NCBI RefSeq assembly: GCF_003172955.1
Contig: NZ_QGKR01000364.1
Location: 26,945 to 90,944 of the forward strand
Length of the DNA stretch: 64,000 nt
Source of the DNA: Micromonospora acroterricola
Lineage (GTDB): Bacteria > Actinomycetota > Actinomycetes > Mycobacteriales > Micromonosporaceae
Direction: 5' to 3'
Within the stretch, counting starts at the first letter, position 1; every line of letters begins with the position of its first letter. The translations under genes and the position numbers were made by a program. The notes under the pieces are model-generated. The model made no database searches. It was not told where the DNA came from and worked only from the letters and a program-made list of their open reading frames with translations. Of the stretch, positions 16,041-24,807 are shown in pieces.

Positions 16041-16849
16041 CGGGCGGCCAGGTCCACCGTGCGCCGGGCGGCGGCGACCATCGCCCGGTCGGCGAAACGA
16101 CCGTCGGGCAGCACCACCGTTCCCGAGTCCCGCCGCTGCGCCTCGGCCACCGCGGCCAGCAGCTCCGCCGCGCGGGCCACCTCGCGGTCGGCCGGCCGGA
16201 ACGCCTCGACGATCACGGGAAGCTGGCGCGGGTGGATCGCCGCACGGCCGAGGAAGCCGAGCCGACGGCCCACCGCGCAGGAGGCGGCCAGACCGGCGAC
16301 GTCGGCGACGTCCGGGTAGACCGACATCGCGGGCGGGACCAGGCCGGCGGCGCGGGCTGCGACCACGACGCGGCCGCGCGCCCAGAGCAACCCGTCGTCG
16401 TCACCCACCCCGAGGTCCGAGCGCAGGTCGGCCTCGCCGAGCCCGATCGAGGCCACCGCGGGGTGGGCGGACGCGATCGGGTACGCGGCCTCCAGCCCGA
16501 GCGCCGACTCGACCAGCGGGTGCAGCGGCACGTCGACCCGGTCGGCGAGCGCCGCCACCGTCGCGGCCGACTCCACCTTCGGCAGCCGCAGCCCGCCCAG
16601 CCCGGGCCGGCCGCACACCGCCGACAGGTCGGCGTCGACGTCCGGCCCGGTCAACTCGTTGACCCGGACCTGCACCGGCACCGCGTGCGCCTCGGCGAGG
16701 AACTCGGCGACCGCGTCCCGGGCGTACGCCTTGCGTCCGGCGACGACGGCGTCCTCCAGGTCGAGGATGACCGCGTCGGCGCCCGAGGTGACCGCCTTGG
16801 CGAACCGGTCCGGGCGGTCACCGGGCACGTAGAGCCAGCTCAGCAGCAT
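16028..16849 (-). CDS. CitE-like CoA ester lyase (HpcH/HpaI family)
   Basis: A 273-residue cytoplasmic lyase of the CitE/malyl-CoA/citramalyl-CoA lyase group, which cleaves a 3-hydroxyacyl-CoA to acetyl-CoA plus an oxo-acid using Mg2+. Seen motifs are LYVPGDRPDRFAKA, VILDLEDAV (Mg-binding region), the Arg in VRVNELTG, LRLPKVESA, GLGEADLRSDLG and FLGRAAIHPRQ. It is the last gene of the lacI-led operon; its ATG overlaps the CoA-transferase stop (TGATG). A family III CoA-transferase next to a CitE-like lyase is the arrangement used for malate/citramalate-type acids: activation by CoA transfer, then cleavage. The actual substrate is unknown. Confidence 0.83.
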   Translation of the reverse strand: MLLSWLYVPGDRPDRFAKAVTSGADAVILDLEDAVVAGRKAYARDAVAEFLAEAHAVPVQVRVNELTGPDVDADLSAVCGRPGLGGLRLPKVESAATVAALADRVDVPLHPLVESALGLEAAYPIASAHPAVASIGLGEADLRSDLGVGDDDGLLWARGRVVVAARAAGLVPPAMSVYPDVADVAGLAASCAVGRRLGFLGRAAIHPRQLPVIVEAFRPADREVARAAELLAAVAEAQRRDSGTVVLPDGRFADRAMVAAARRTVDLAARYAA

Positions 16850-18036
16850 CAGAGCACTCCCCGCTCGCGCAGCGCGGCCAGCTCGTCGGCGCTGAGGCCG
16901 AGCGCGCCGAAGACCGCGTCGGTGTCCTGGCCGTGCCGCCGGCCGGCGTGCCGGATCTCCCCCGGGGTGTCGGTGAGCCGGAACGGCACGTTCTGCATCC
17001 GCACCTCACCCAGCTCCTCGTCCGGGACGGTGCGCACGGTGCCGAGCGCCGCGTACTGCGGGTCGGCGAGGATGTCCCGCACGTCGTAGACCGGCGCGAC
17101 GGCCGCCTGCGCCGCCTCGAACGCGGCCACCACCTCGTCGCGGTCCCGCTCCGCCACCCAGGCGCTGACGGCGGCGTCCAGCTCGTCGGCGTGCGCCGCT
17201 CGGCCGCTGCCGGTGGCGAACCACGGCTCGTCGATCAGCTCGGGTCGGCCGACCAGCCGCAGCACCCGCTCGGCGATGCTCTGCGCGCTGGTGGAGACGG
17301 CCACCCAGCGCCCGTCGGCGCACCGGTACGTGTTGCGCGGGGCGTTGTTGTTGGACCGGTTGCCCAGCCGGGGCTGGATGTAGCCGAGCTGGTCGTACCA
17401 GGTGATCTGGGGGCCCAGCATCGCCATGATCGGCTCGATGATGGCGAGGTCCACCACCTGTCCGGCGCCGGTGGCGTCCCGGGCCCGCAGGGCCAGCATC
17501 ACCGCGTACGCGGCGGCGAGCGCGGTCACCGAGTCGGCCAGCCCGAACGGGGGCAGGGTCGGCGGGCCGTCCGGTTCGCCGGTGGCCGCCGCGAAGCCGC
17601 TCATCGCCTCGGCGAGGGTGCCGAAGCCGGGCCGGCGGGCGTACGGGCCGACCTGCCCGAACCCGCTGATCCGAGTGACGACCAACCGGGGGTTGACGGC
17701 GTGCAGCTCGGCCGGGCCGAGGCCCCACCGCTCCAGCGTGCCGGGGCGGAAGTTCTCCACCAGCACGTCGGCGTCGGCGAGCAACCGGCGCAGCAGCGCG
17801 GCCCCGTCGGGGTCGGACAGGTTGAGGGTGACGGTGCGCTTGTTGCGGCCCAGCACCTTCCACCAGAGGCCGACGCCGTCCCGGGCCGGCCCGTGTCCCC
17901 GCGACGGGTCCGGCTTGGCCGGGTGCTCCACCTTGATGACGTCGGCGCCGAAGTCGCCGAGGAACGCCGCGGCGAGCGGCCCGGCGAAGAGGGTGGCCAG
18001 GTCGACGACCCTGATCCCGTCCAGCGGCGCGGTCAC
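16849..18036 (-). CDS. Family III (CaiB/BaiF) CoA-transferase
   Basis: A 395-residue family III CoA-transferase that would move CoA from a donor (often succinyl-CoA) to a carboxylic acid through an aspartyl-CoA thioester. The N terminus PLDGIRVVDLATLFAGPLAA, GADVIKVEHP, the conserved NKRTVTLNL, LVENFRPGTLERWGLG and RISGFGQVGPY are all family hallmarks. The catalytic Asp is expected in the stretch near FGLADSVTALAAAYAVMLAL. The start is GTG 18036, where GTGA overlaps the stop of the upstream fusion-protein gene; extending the frame upstream would run through that gene. It is coupled downstream to the CitE-like lyase. The acid it activates is not determinable. Confidence 0.86.
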   Translation of the reverse strand: MTAPLDGIRVVDLATLFAGPLAAAFLGDFGADVIKVEHPAKPDPSRGHGPARDGVGLWWKVLGRNKRTVTLNLSDPDGAALLRRLLADADVLVENFRPGTLERWGLGPAELHAVNPRLVVTRISGFGQVGPYARRPGFGTLAEAMSGFAAATGEPDGPPTLPPFGLADSVTALAAAYAVMLALRARDATGAGQVVDLAIIEPIMAMLGPQITWYDQLGYIQPRLGNRSNNNAPRNTYRCADGRWVAVSTSAQSIAERVLRLVGRPELIDEPWFATGSGRAAHADELDAAVSAWVAERDRDEVVAAFEAAQAAVAPVYDVRDILADPQYAALGTVRTVPDEELGEVRMQNVPFRLTDTPGEIRHAGRRHGQDTDAVFGALGLSADELAALRERGVL

Positions 18037-20000
18037 CGGGTCACCTCCGCCGGGTCGGGCTCGGGCAGCAGGTCCGCGGCGCAGCGGAAGCCGACCTGGT
18101 CGGAGCGGGTGAGCCCGGCGCCGGTCAGCAGCAGCTTCACCGAGACGTCCGCCGGCTGGGGGCCGCCGTCGAGATACCAGTCGGAGCCGTCCGCCCGGTG
18201 GTCCGCGCCGCCCTTGAGGATGGCGAACCGCGTGCGCCCGTCGGAGTGCTCGCTCTCGGTCAGGTTCCACACCAGCGGTTCCCGGCGGACGAGCAGCCCC
18301 GCCTCGGCGGCGACCTGCCACTCGTCCTCGGTCGGCAGCCGCAGCCCGGCCCACGCCGCGTACGCCCGGGCGTCGGACAGCTCCACCCCGGTCACCGGGG
18401 CGTCGGCAGGTCCGCGTCCCGCGGTGAACCGCTCCGGGCGCACCGGCCGGTAGCCGGTGGCCCGCAGGAACTCGGCGTACTCGCCATGGGTGACCTCGTG
18501 GACGGCGATGGCGAACCGGCCGAGCCGGACGTGGCGCCGCACGGTGCCGGTGTGGTGCAGCCGGGGCGGCAGCGGCTTCCACTCGTCGACGTAGGGCGCC
18601 TCGCCGTACAGCCCGGTCTCCCGCACCCGGTGCCGGACCACCAGCTCACGCTGGCCGGCCTCGACGGCTGCCATGCCGGGCGGCGGCTGTGGCAGGGGCG
18701 CCCACGGGGTCCGGACGCGCACCGCGGCGCGGGCCGGGAAGGACGGGTCGCCGGTGGGTGGCTCGTGCCGCCGCACGGCCGCGTCGGTCACCGCCACCGC
18801 GGCGATGGCGCCGGCCGGCAGCGGGCCGCCCACCGCCAGCCGGCCGTCACCGGTCTCGCTGACGGTCAGTTCGACGCCGGTGACCAGGTCGACGAAGCGT
18901 CCGTCGGCCCGAACGTCGGTGACCAGCCACGGGCCGTCGTGGTCCGCGCCCCGGTTCACCACCGTCCACAGTGGGCTGCCCTCGTGCGTCCAGCGCGACG
19001 CGTACACCTGGCCCTCGCCGGCATGGTCGGCCAGCGGGACCCAGTCCTCGGCGCGCAACCACGCGGCGTGGCTGCTCTGCACCCGGCGCATCGCGCGCAG
19101 CACCGCCCGGTCCCGGTCGTTCCAGCCGACCCAGACGCCGAAGACGCTCTCCCAGACCAGCACCCCGACCCCGTTGAGCCAGGCGGAGTGCAACTCGTCG
19201 AGGTGGTCACGGTGCCAGCGGCGGGTGTGGTGCAGCATGTGCCGCCGCTCGAACCACTTGGCCCGCAGCACGCCGGGCACCTCCGAGTCGGCGAACCACT
19301 GCGCCCAGGACATCGCGTGGTCGGCGATCCGCGCCAGCGGGACGCGGCTCTCGCCTTCGAGCACCATTCCGGGGCGGACGGCGTCCAGCGCCGCGCGCAG
19401 CTCTCCGGCGCCCTCCTTCAGCGTGTCCAGGAAGACCCCGTCGACGCCGAGCTTGCCGGCCAGGGCGGCGACCTCCTCCGCGTCGCCGGTCGGCTCTCGC
19501 CGGGTGCCGGTGTCCCACGGGTTGTAGTCGATGAAGACCCGTACTCCCCGCTCCTGGAACGCCCGCACCACCTCGGGCAGCTCCGGCACGTCCCGGTACC
19601 AGTCGAACTGGTTGCGGTCGTCCAGGCCGATCACCGGGTACGCGTGCCACAGCACCACCCCGTCGAAGCCCCCGAAGTCGCGCCCGGCCCCGTCGAGGAA
19701 CTCGTCGACGGTGAAGACGCCGCGCTCGTGGTCGTAGAGCGCCTCGTCCCAGAGCCACGCCAGGCAGACGCTGAAGCAGTCGCCGGCGATCTCGTCGTAG
19801 TGCGTGCCGGTGTAGCCGAGCCGGGTCCGGGCGTCGGCCCGCCAGCGGGTGAGCTGCTCCCGCCAGGCCGGCCAGTCGGCCGGGTCGCCCGGCGCGGCGA
19901 AGATCTTCGCCTCGTCCAGGCTGGTCAGGTCGACGTGCCCGCCGAGCGGCACCTCGGTCGGCCGGTCGATCGGGCGGGGAACGTACGGGTTGAAGCTCAC
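18033..20000 (-). CDS. Glycosidase-like TIM-barrel protein fused to FGE/SUMF1-like domain
   Basis: A 655-residue cytoplasmic protein with no signal peptide. The N-terminal two-thirds look like a (beta/alpha)8 glycosidase-like domain: CLAWLWDEALYDH, GFDGVVLWHAYPV, GVRVFIDYNPWD, GVDGVFLDTLKEG, MVLEGESRVPL and LVWESVFGVWVGW, followed by a beta-domain to about residue 450. The C-terminal ~190 residues match the formylglycine-generating-enzyme/SUMF1 fold (HEVTHGEYAEFLRATGY, DARAYAAWAGLRLPTEDEW, VWNLTESEHSDG, QVGFRCA). The Cys pair that binds copper in true FGE is not seen, so sulfatase-activating chemistry is unlikely. The start is GTG 20000, overlapping the ribokinase stop as GTGA. The substrate is unknown; position suggests it acts on the glycoside that the operon imports. 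Confidence 0.68.
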   Translation of the reverse strand: MSFNPYVPRPIDRPTEVPLGGHVDLTSLDEAKIFAAPGDPADWPAWREQLTRWRADARTRLGYTGTHYDEIAGDCFSVCLAWLWDEALYDHERGVFTVDEFLDGAGRDFGGFDGVVLWHAYPVIGLDDRNQFDWYRDVPELPEVVRAFQERGVRVFIDYNPWDTGTRREPTGDAEEVAALAGKLGVDGVFLDTLKEGAGELRAALDAVRPGMVLEGESRVPLARIADHAMSWAQWFADSEVPGVLRAKWFERRHMLHHTRRWHRDHLDELHSAWLNGVGVLVWESVFGVWVGWNDRDRAVLRAMRRVQSSHAAWLRAEDWVPLADHAGEGQVYASRWTHEGSPLWTVVNRGADHDGPWLVTDVRADGRFVDLVTGVELTVSETGDGRLAVGGPLPAGAIAAVAVTDAAVRRHEPPTGDPSFPARAAVRVRTPWAPLPQPPPGMAAVEAGQRELVVRHRVRETGLYGEAPYVDEWKPLPPRLHHTGTVRRHVRLGRFAIAVHEVTHGEYAEFLRATGYRPVRPERFTAGRGPADAPVTGVELSDARAYAAWAGLRLPTEDEWQVAAEAGLLVRREPLVWNLTESEHSDGRTRFAILKGGADHRADGSDWYLDGGPQPADVSVKLLLTGAGLTRSDQVGFRCAADLLPEPDPAEVTR

Positions 20001-20935
20001 GGGGTACCTCGGTAGGTCGCGTCGTAGAGGGCGTCGATGGCGGAGCGCTCGGGCAGAGCGGTCGACGCGCCGGGCCGCTGGGCGCAGGCCGCGCCGGCGG
20101 CGCACGCCCAGCGCAGGCTCGCCGTGACGGTGTCTTCGGTGCTGGCGCCGCCGCGCTCGGCCCAGCTGACGGCGAGCGCGCCGGTGAAGGCGTCGCCCGA
20201 CGCGGTGGTGTCCACCGCGTCGATGAGCGGGGCCGGGACCGCCAGCCGCAGGCCGTGCCGGTCGGCGTACGCGGCCCCGCGCGCGCCGAGGGTCAGCACC
20301 ACCCGGGGCACCAGCTCCAGCAGGGCGTCGAGCAGCACCGGCGGATCGTCGGAGAAGATCCCCGCCACGACCGCCGCCTCGTGTTCGTTGACCACGAGCA
20401 CGTCGACGAGGTCGAGCAGTTCCGTCGGCAGCACCGTGGCCGGCGCGGCGTTCAACACGACGGTGGTGCCCTCCGCCCGGGCCCAGCCTGCGGCCCGCAC
20501 CACGGCTGCCAGCGGCACCTCCAGTTGGAGGAGCAGCACGTCCGCCGCGGCGACCGTCGCCCGGTCGTCGGCGTTCAGCTCGGTCAACGTCCCGTTGGCG
20601 CCGGGCGCGACCACGATGAAGTTCTCCGCGTCCCGGTCGACGGCGATCAAGGCGACGCCGGAGGGTCCGGCGACGGTCCGCAGGCCGCGAACGTCCACAC
20701 CCGCGCCGGCCAGGCTCGCCCGCATCTGCGTACCGAACTCGTCGTCCCCGACGGCGCCCACGAAGTCGCAGGCGGCGCCGGCGCGGGCGGCGGCGACCGC
20801 CTGGTTGGCGCCCTTGCCGCCGGGCACGGTACGGAAGTTCCCGCCGAGCACCGTCTCGCCGGGGCTGGGCAGCCGCGACGCCGTGACCACCAGGTCGAGG
20901 TTGCTGCTGCCCACGACCGCCACCCGGGCGCTCAT
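19997..20935 (-). CDS. rbsK: Ribokinase (PfkB family)
   Basis: A 312-residue PfkB-family sugar kinase closest in pattern to ribokinase, making ribose-5-phosphate from ribose and ATP. It has the N-terminal signature VGSSNLDLVV, the substrate-binding VPGGKGANQAVAAAR, the N-terminal-lid GDDEFG, and the catalytic C-terminal motif DAVDTTASGDAFTGALA (catalytic Asp in GD; Ser replaces the usual Gly of DTTGAGD). GGGAG lies upstream of the ATG. It is 31 nt after an ADP-ribosylglycohydrolase-family gene and overlaps the next gene. Next to two ribosyl-hydrolase-family enzymes, ribose as the product fits well; other PfkB substrates are possible. Confidence 0.83.
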   Translation of the reverse strand: MSARVAVVGSSNLDLVVTASRLPSPGETVLGGNFRTVPGGKGANQAVAAARAGAACDFVGAVGDDEFGTQMRASLAGAGVDVRGLRTVAGPSGVALIAVDRDAENFIVVAPGANGTLTELNADDRATVAAADVLLLQLEVPLAAVVRAAGWARAEGTTVVLNAAPATVLPTELLDLVDVLVVNEHEAAVVAGIFSDDPPVLLDALLELVPRVVLTLGARGAAYADRHGLRLAVPAPLIDAVDTTASGDAFTGALAVSWAERGGASTEDTVTASLRWACAAGAACAQRPGASTALPERSAIDALYDATYRGTP

Positions 20936-20966
20936 GCCGTGCTCCCTTCCGTCCGCCGGTGCCGGT

Positions 20967-22319
20967 TCACGATCCGCTCCCCGGCTGGGCCAGGGCGTGG
21001 GTCCGCGCGGCCAGCTCGTCGAAGCCGATCCCGTCGAAACCGGCGATGCTGCTGGCCAGCCGGTTGCGCAACGGGTCGATCCACCGCGTCGGCAGCCCGG
21101 ACGCGCCGGTCAGAGCGCCGGTGACCGCGCCGACCGTCGCGCCGGTCGAGTCGGTGTCCCAGCCGCCGCTGACCACCGCGGTGATGGACCGCTCCAGGTC
21201 ACCGCGCCCGTACGCCAGCGCGGCGGCCACCAGCGCGGCGTTGTTGCGCACGTGCACCCAGTGCAGGTGGCCGTGCCGGGCGTACAGCTCGTCGACCACG
21301 CGTTCCCAGTCGTCGGTGCCCCCGCCGAGGGCGCGCGCGTCGCGGACGGTGGTCGCGAACCGGCTGCGCGGCGGCAGCACCGCCTCGGCCGCGTCCAGCA
21401 CCTCGTCCACGGTGGAGGCGACCGGTGCGGCGGCGGCCAGGGCGGCGGCCCAGATCGCTCCGTGCACCCCACCCCGGACGTGGCTGACGGTGGCGTCCCT
21501 GAAGGCCAGCTCGGCGGCCCGGTCCGGCCGGCCGGGGTTGACCCAGCCGTACACGTCGGTGCGGATCTGCGCGCCGATCCACTCCCGGAACGGGTTGTGC
21601 CGGCGGGCGCTCCACGGCGGCGCGAGCCCGAGCAGCAGGTTCCGGTACGCCACCCGCTCGGCGGTGAAGACCCGCCCGGCGGGCAGCCAGTCCAGCCAGG
21701 CCTGCGCCACGTCGGCGCTGGTGAAACCCCGCCCGTGCGTCTCCAGCACCCGCAGGGCCAGCAGCGCGTAGTTCAGGTCGTCGTCCTCGGGCATGCCGTC
21801 GATGTTCTCGGCGAGGCTGGTCGGCGCGCTGCGCCGGTTCCACGGCCAGCGGCCGGCGACGTCGGCCGGCAGCCCCTCCGCGGTGAACCAGTCGCGCAGC
21901 GGCCACCGGCCGGTCGCGGTGAGGATCTCCCGGATCCCCTCCCGGGGGATCTTCTCCACCGGCTTGCCGAGCAGGCAGCCGGCCGCCCGGCCGAGCCACG
22001 CGCCGTGCAGCCGGTCGTGCGTCACGTCGGTCGGCAGCGACCAGGTCGCCGGCCACCCGGCCCGGAGCGCGTCCAGGTCGTCGGGCTCGTCGGCGGCCGC
22101 GACAGCGGGCAGCGCGTCGGCGGCGTCCAGCAGTTCCGCCGCGAGCGCCCGCAGCGCCGGCGACGCCGGGGTCGGCGACGCGCCGCTGACCGGCGGGGTC
22201 GGGTCCCCGCCGGCCGCCGTCCACCGCTCGGCGAGCCGGGCGACGTCGCGCCCCTCGTCCCGGCTGGCCGTCAGCTCGTGCGGCAGCAGGTCCTCCGGCT
22301 GCACCCAGGTAATCCTCAC
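20967..22319 (-). CDS. ADP-ribosylglycohydrolase-family protein (second copy)
   Basis: A 450-residue ADP-ribosylglycohydrolase (ARH/DraG) family member. Its N-terminal ~130 residues are unlike the family core; the core then starts at HDRLHGAWLGRAAGCLLGKPVE. The metal-binding site is MPEDDDLNYALLALRVLE at one end and VSGGWDTDSTGATVGAVTGALTG at the other, both strongly family-like. These proteins hydrolyse an N- or O-linked ribosyl bond using two Mg2+ ions. The start is GTG 22319, as GTGA overlapping the first ARH gene's stop; in-frame extension upstream only reads through that gene. Together with ribokinase it may free ribose from an imported riboside. The real substrate is not known. Confidence 0.82.
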   Translation of the reverse strand: MRITWVQPEDLLPHELTASRDEGRDVARLAERWTAAGGDPTPPVSGASPTPASPALRALAAELLDAADALPAVAAADEPDDLDALRAGWPATWSLPTDVTHDRLHGAWLGRAAGCLLGKPVEKIPREGIREILTATGRWPLRDWFTAEGLPADVAGRWPWNRRSAPTSLAENIDGMPEDDDLNYALLALRVLETHGRGFTSADVAQAWLDWLPAGRVFTAERVAYRNLLLGLAPPWSARRHNPFREWIGAQIRTDVYGWVNPGRPDRAAELAFRDATVSHVRGGVHGAIWAAALAAAAPVASTVDEVLDAAEAVLPPRSRFATTVRDARALGGGTDDWERVVDELYARHGHLHWVHVRNNAALVAAALAYGRGDLERSITAVVSGGWDTDSTGATVGAVTGALTGASGLPTRWIDPLRNRLASSIAGFDGIGFDELAARTHALAQPGSGS

Positions 22320-23482
22320 CGGGCCGACTCCCCCGCCGGACCGTCCCCGCCGGCCAGCCCGGCGAAGCGCTCCGCGCGCCGGGTGAACCGGGCCTGGTCC
22401 CGCTCGAAGACCTCGCCGGCCACGGCCGCGAGGACCCGGGCCGGCTCCACCAGGTCGGTCTTCGAGGCGGCGGCGACCACGTCGGACCACTCCGCGGGCA
22501 CCGCGGCGGCGCCGCCGAGCGCACCGGCGATAGCGGCGGCCATGGTGGCGGTGGAGTCGGCGTCCCGGCCGTAGTTGACCGCGCCGAGCACCGCCGGGCG
22601 GAACTCGCCGCCGGCCACCAAGAGCATGCCGATGGCCACCGGCAGCTCCTCGATGGCGTGCAGCCGGCTGGGCCGACGAGCGCCGAGCCCGGGGTTGCGG
22701 TACTCCTCCCCCACCGTGTCGTAGGGGGCGACCGCCGCGCGCAGCGCCGGGATCGCCTGCTTCCAGTCGTGGTGGCCGCGGGCCTCCTTCACCACCGCGT
22801 CGATGGCCGCCCGGGTGCCGTCGCGGGCCAGGTCCAGCGCCGCGGCGACGACGTCCTCGACGCCCGCGCCGGGGGTCGCCGCCGCGGCGACCGCCGCCGC
22901 GAAGACGGCGGCGGCCTCCCGCCCGTAGCTGTGCTGGTGCGCACCGGCGATCTCCACCGCCTCGGCGTACGCCCCGGCCGGGTCGCCGGCGTTGACGATG
23001 CCGACCGGGGCCATGTACATGGCCGCACCACAGTTGACGATGTTGCCGACCCCGGCCTCGCGCGGGTCCGCGTGGGCGTGGTGCAGGCGGGTGACCAGCC
23101 ACCGCTCGGCGGCCGCGAGCCGGTGGAAGGTCACCCCGTCCCGCTCCAGGTCGGGGATGTATACCACCCGCTCGATCAGGTCGGGGACCAGCAGCTCCAC
23201 CACGTCGTACGCGTCGAGGTGGTCGCGTTTGGCCGCGTAGGCGCGGACCAGGGCGTGGGTCATCAACGTGTCGTCGGTGATGTGCCCGTCGCCCTTGTGG
23301 TACGGCGCGAGCGGTCGCGCGGTGGCCCAGTCGGCGTGGTACGGGGGCACGATGCCCTCGACCCAACCGCCGAACCGCGCGCGGATCTGCTCCGGCAGTG
23401 CCGTTTCGGTGGCGCCGCCGAGGGCGTCTCCGACCGCGGCGCCGACGAGGCAGCCGACCGATGTGTCGAGCAAGAGTGACAT
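22316..23482 (-). CDS. ADP-ribosylglycohydrolase-family protein (first copy)
   Basis: A 388-residue ARH/DraG-family hydrolase. The family core opens with VGCLVGAAVGDALGGATE, followed by HITDDTLMTHALVRAYA (Asp-Asp metal ligands) and ends with NYGRDADSTATMAAAIAGALGG (second metal site, DADS in place of the usual DTD-T/S). It differs clearly from the neighbouring second copy, so the two are not a recent duplication and may act on different bonds or form a heteromer. The start is ATG 23482, with GAGG 6 nt upstream inside the end of the solute-binding-protein gene, only 2 nt after that gene's stop. No signal peptide: it acts in the cytoplasm after import. Confidence 0.83.
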   Translation of the reverse strand: MSLLLDTSVGCLVGAAVGDALGGATETALPEQIRARFGGWVEGIVPPYHADWATARPLAPYHKGDGHITDDTLMTHALVRAYAAKRDHLDAYDVVELLVPDLIERVVYIPDLERDGVTFHRLAAAERWLVTRLHHAHADPREAGVGNIVNCGAAMYMAPVGIVNAGDPAGAYAEAVEIAGAHQHSYGREAAAVFAAAVAAAATPGAGVEDVVAAALDLARDGTRAAIDAVVKEARGHHDWKQAIPALRAAVAPYDTVGEEYRNPGLGARRPSRLHAIEELPVAIGMLLVAGGEFRPAVLGAVNYGRDADSTATMAAAIAGALGGAAAVPAEWSDVVAAASKTDLVEPARVLAAVAGEVFERDQARFTRRAERFAGLAGGDGPAGESAR

Positions 23483-23484
23483 GT

Positions 23485-24777
23485 CTACCTCAGAACCTGC
23501 TTGCCACCGTCGACCAGCTGCGTACCGAGCTGATCGAGGGTGATCTTGTTGGCGAAGTACTGCTGGAGAGCCGGGGTGGCGTACTTGGTCTTCCACTCCG
23601 GGTAGCCGTCGGCCTGCTGGAACGGGGCGACGGTCAGGTCCGCGGCGCTGTCCGCGGCGACGTCCCAGCCCTGCTTGCCGGCGGTGACCTTGACCAGTTC
23701 CTCGTTGGCTTGCTTGCCGGTCGGAACCAGCCAGTCACCCTTGGCCAGGGCGGCCATGTTGGTCGGGTTCAGGAAGTACTCGAGGAACTGCGCGGCCTGC
23801 TTCTTGTGCTTGCTGTCCTCCGAGACGGACAGCGTCTGCGGGTTGGCCGCCTGCTTGGCGGAGAGTCCCTTGACCGGGGGCAGGGTGACCCACTCGAAGC
23901 CGGCCGGCGCCTGCTCGACCATCTGCTGACGCAGCGACACCGAGCCGGGGAGCATGGCGTACTTGCCGCCGAAGAAGCCGGGCAGGGTGTCCGCGCCGCT
24001 CATGCCGAGCGCCTCCGGCGAGGCGGACTTCGCGGTGTAGATCATGTCGTGGATGCGCTTCGGGATCTCCTTCTCCGCGTCGCCGACCTTGACCTCGGTC
24101 CTGCCACCGTCGGTGTAGAAGAACTTCCCGTCGTAGTTGAGTGCCAGGTTCAGCACCCGGTTCGTCGGGGACTTCAGCGCCCACGCCACGCCGTACTGGC
24201 CGGGCTTGGTGAGCTTCTGCGCGTTGGCCTGGAACTCGTCCCAGGTCCAGCCGCCGTCGGCGGGCGGCACCGCGACGCCGGCGGCGTCGAGCAGCTTCTT
24301 GTTGGCGATGACGACCTGCGACTCCAGCAGGAACGGCACCCCGGCGACCTTGCCGTCGACGGTGGCGGTGTCCCAGACGCCCTGGTCGATCTGGCCCTTC
24401 AGGTCCTCGGAGACGAGCCCGGAGAGGTCGGCCAGGTAGCCCTGCTTGCTGAACTCGCCGATCGCGGACGCCTCGTAGTGCACGATGTCCGGCGCGTCGC
24501 CGCCCTCGAAGGAGGTCAGCAGCTGGTCGTGCACCGAGTTCCAGTCGCCCTGGACGTACTCGACCTGGATGTCGGGGTGCTCGGCGTTCCACTTGGCGAC
24601 GAGGTCCTTGTTGACCTGCAGCGACTCCTTCTGCCAGGCGAGGCTGAGGAAGCGCAGCTTGACCGGGCCGGACGTGGCCTCGTCGCCGCCGCCGTCACCG
24701 CACGCGGTGAGCGCGCCGAGGCCGACGACCGCGACCGCGGTGGCCGCGGCGAGTCGACGGAATCGGGTACGGAGCAT
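23485..24777 (-). CDS. ABC transporter sugar-binding lipoprotein (family 1)
   Basis: A 430-residue extracellular solute-binding protein of the carbohydrate (MalE/UgpB-like) type. The signal peptide has the lipobox LGALTAC (Cys about residue 26) and a Gly/Asp-rich linker. Motifs seen are LKFLSLAWQ-like first strand (KLRFLSLAWQKESL), GDAPDIVHYEASAIGEFSKQGYLADLS and the later GGWTWDEFQANAQKL. An exact AAGGAGGT ribosome binding site precedes the ATG, expected for an abundant binding protein. It lies third from the ABC permeases on the same transcript. No ATPase gene is in the operon, so it probably uses a shared MsiK-like ATPase encoded elsewhere, as is common in actinomycetes. The ligand is unknown. 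Confidence 0.88.
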   Translation of the reverse strand: MLRTRFRRLAAATAVAVVGLGALTACGDGGGDEATSGPVKLRFLSLAWQKESLQVNKDLVAKWNAEHPDIQVEYVQGDWNSVHDQLLTSFEGGDAPDIVHYEASAIGEFSKQGYLADLSGLVSEDLKGQIDQGVWDTATVDGKVAGVPFLLESQVVIANKKLLDAAGVAVPPADGGWTWDEFQANAQKLTKPGQYGVAWALKSPTNRVLNLALNYDGKFFYTDGGRTEVKVGDAEKEIPKRIHDMIYTAKSASPEALGMSGADTLPGFFGGKYAMLPGSVSLRQQMVEQAPAGFEWVTLPPVKGLSAKQAANPQTLSVSEDSKHKKQAAQFLEYFLNPTNMAALAKGDWLVPTGKQANEELVKVTAGKQGWDVAADSAADLTVAPFQQADGYPEWKTKYATPALQQYFANKITLDQLGTQLVDGGKQVLR

Positions 24778-24807
24778 GGGGGTACCTCCTTGGTGGTGGG
24801 TGGGGGT

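Noticed and set aside
20037..22574. 845-codon plus-strand frame across rbsK and the ARH genes
   Set aside because: Antisense to three well-supported genes and of low-complexity composition; a codon-bias shadow.
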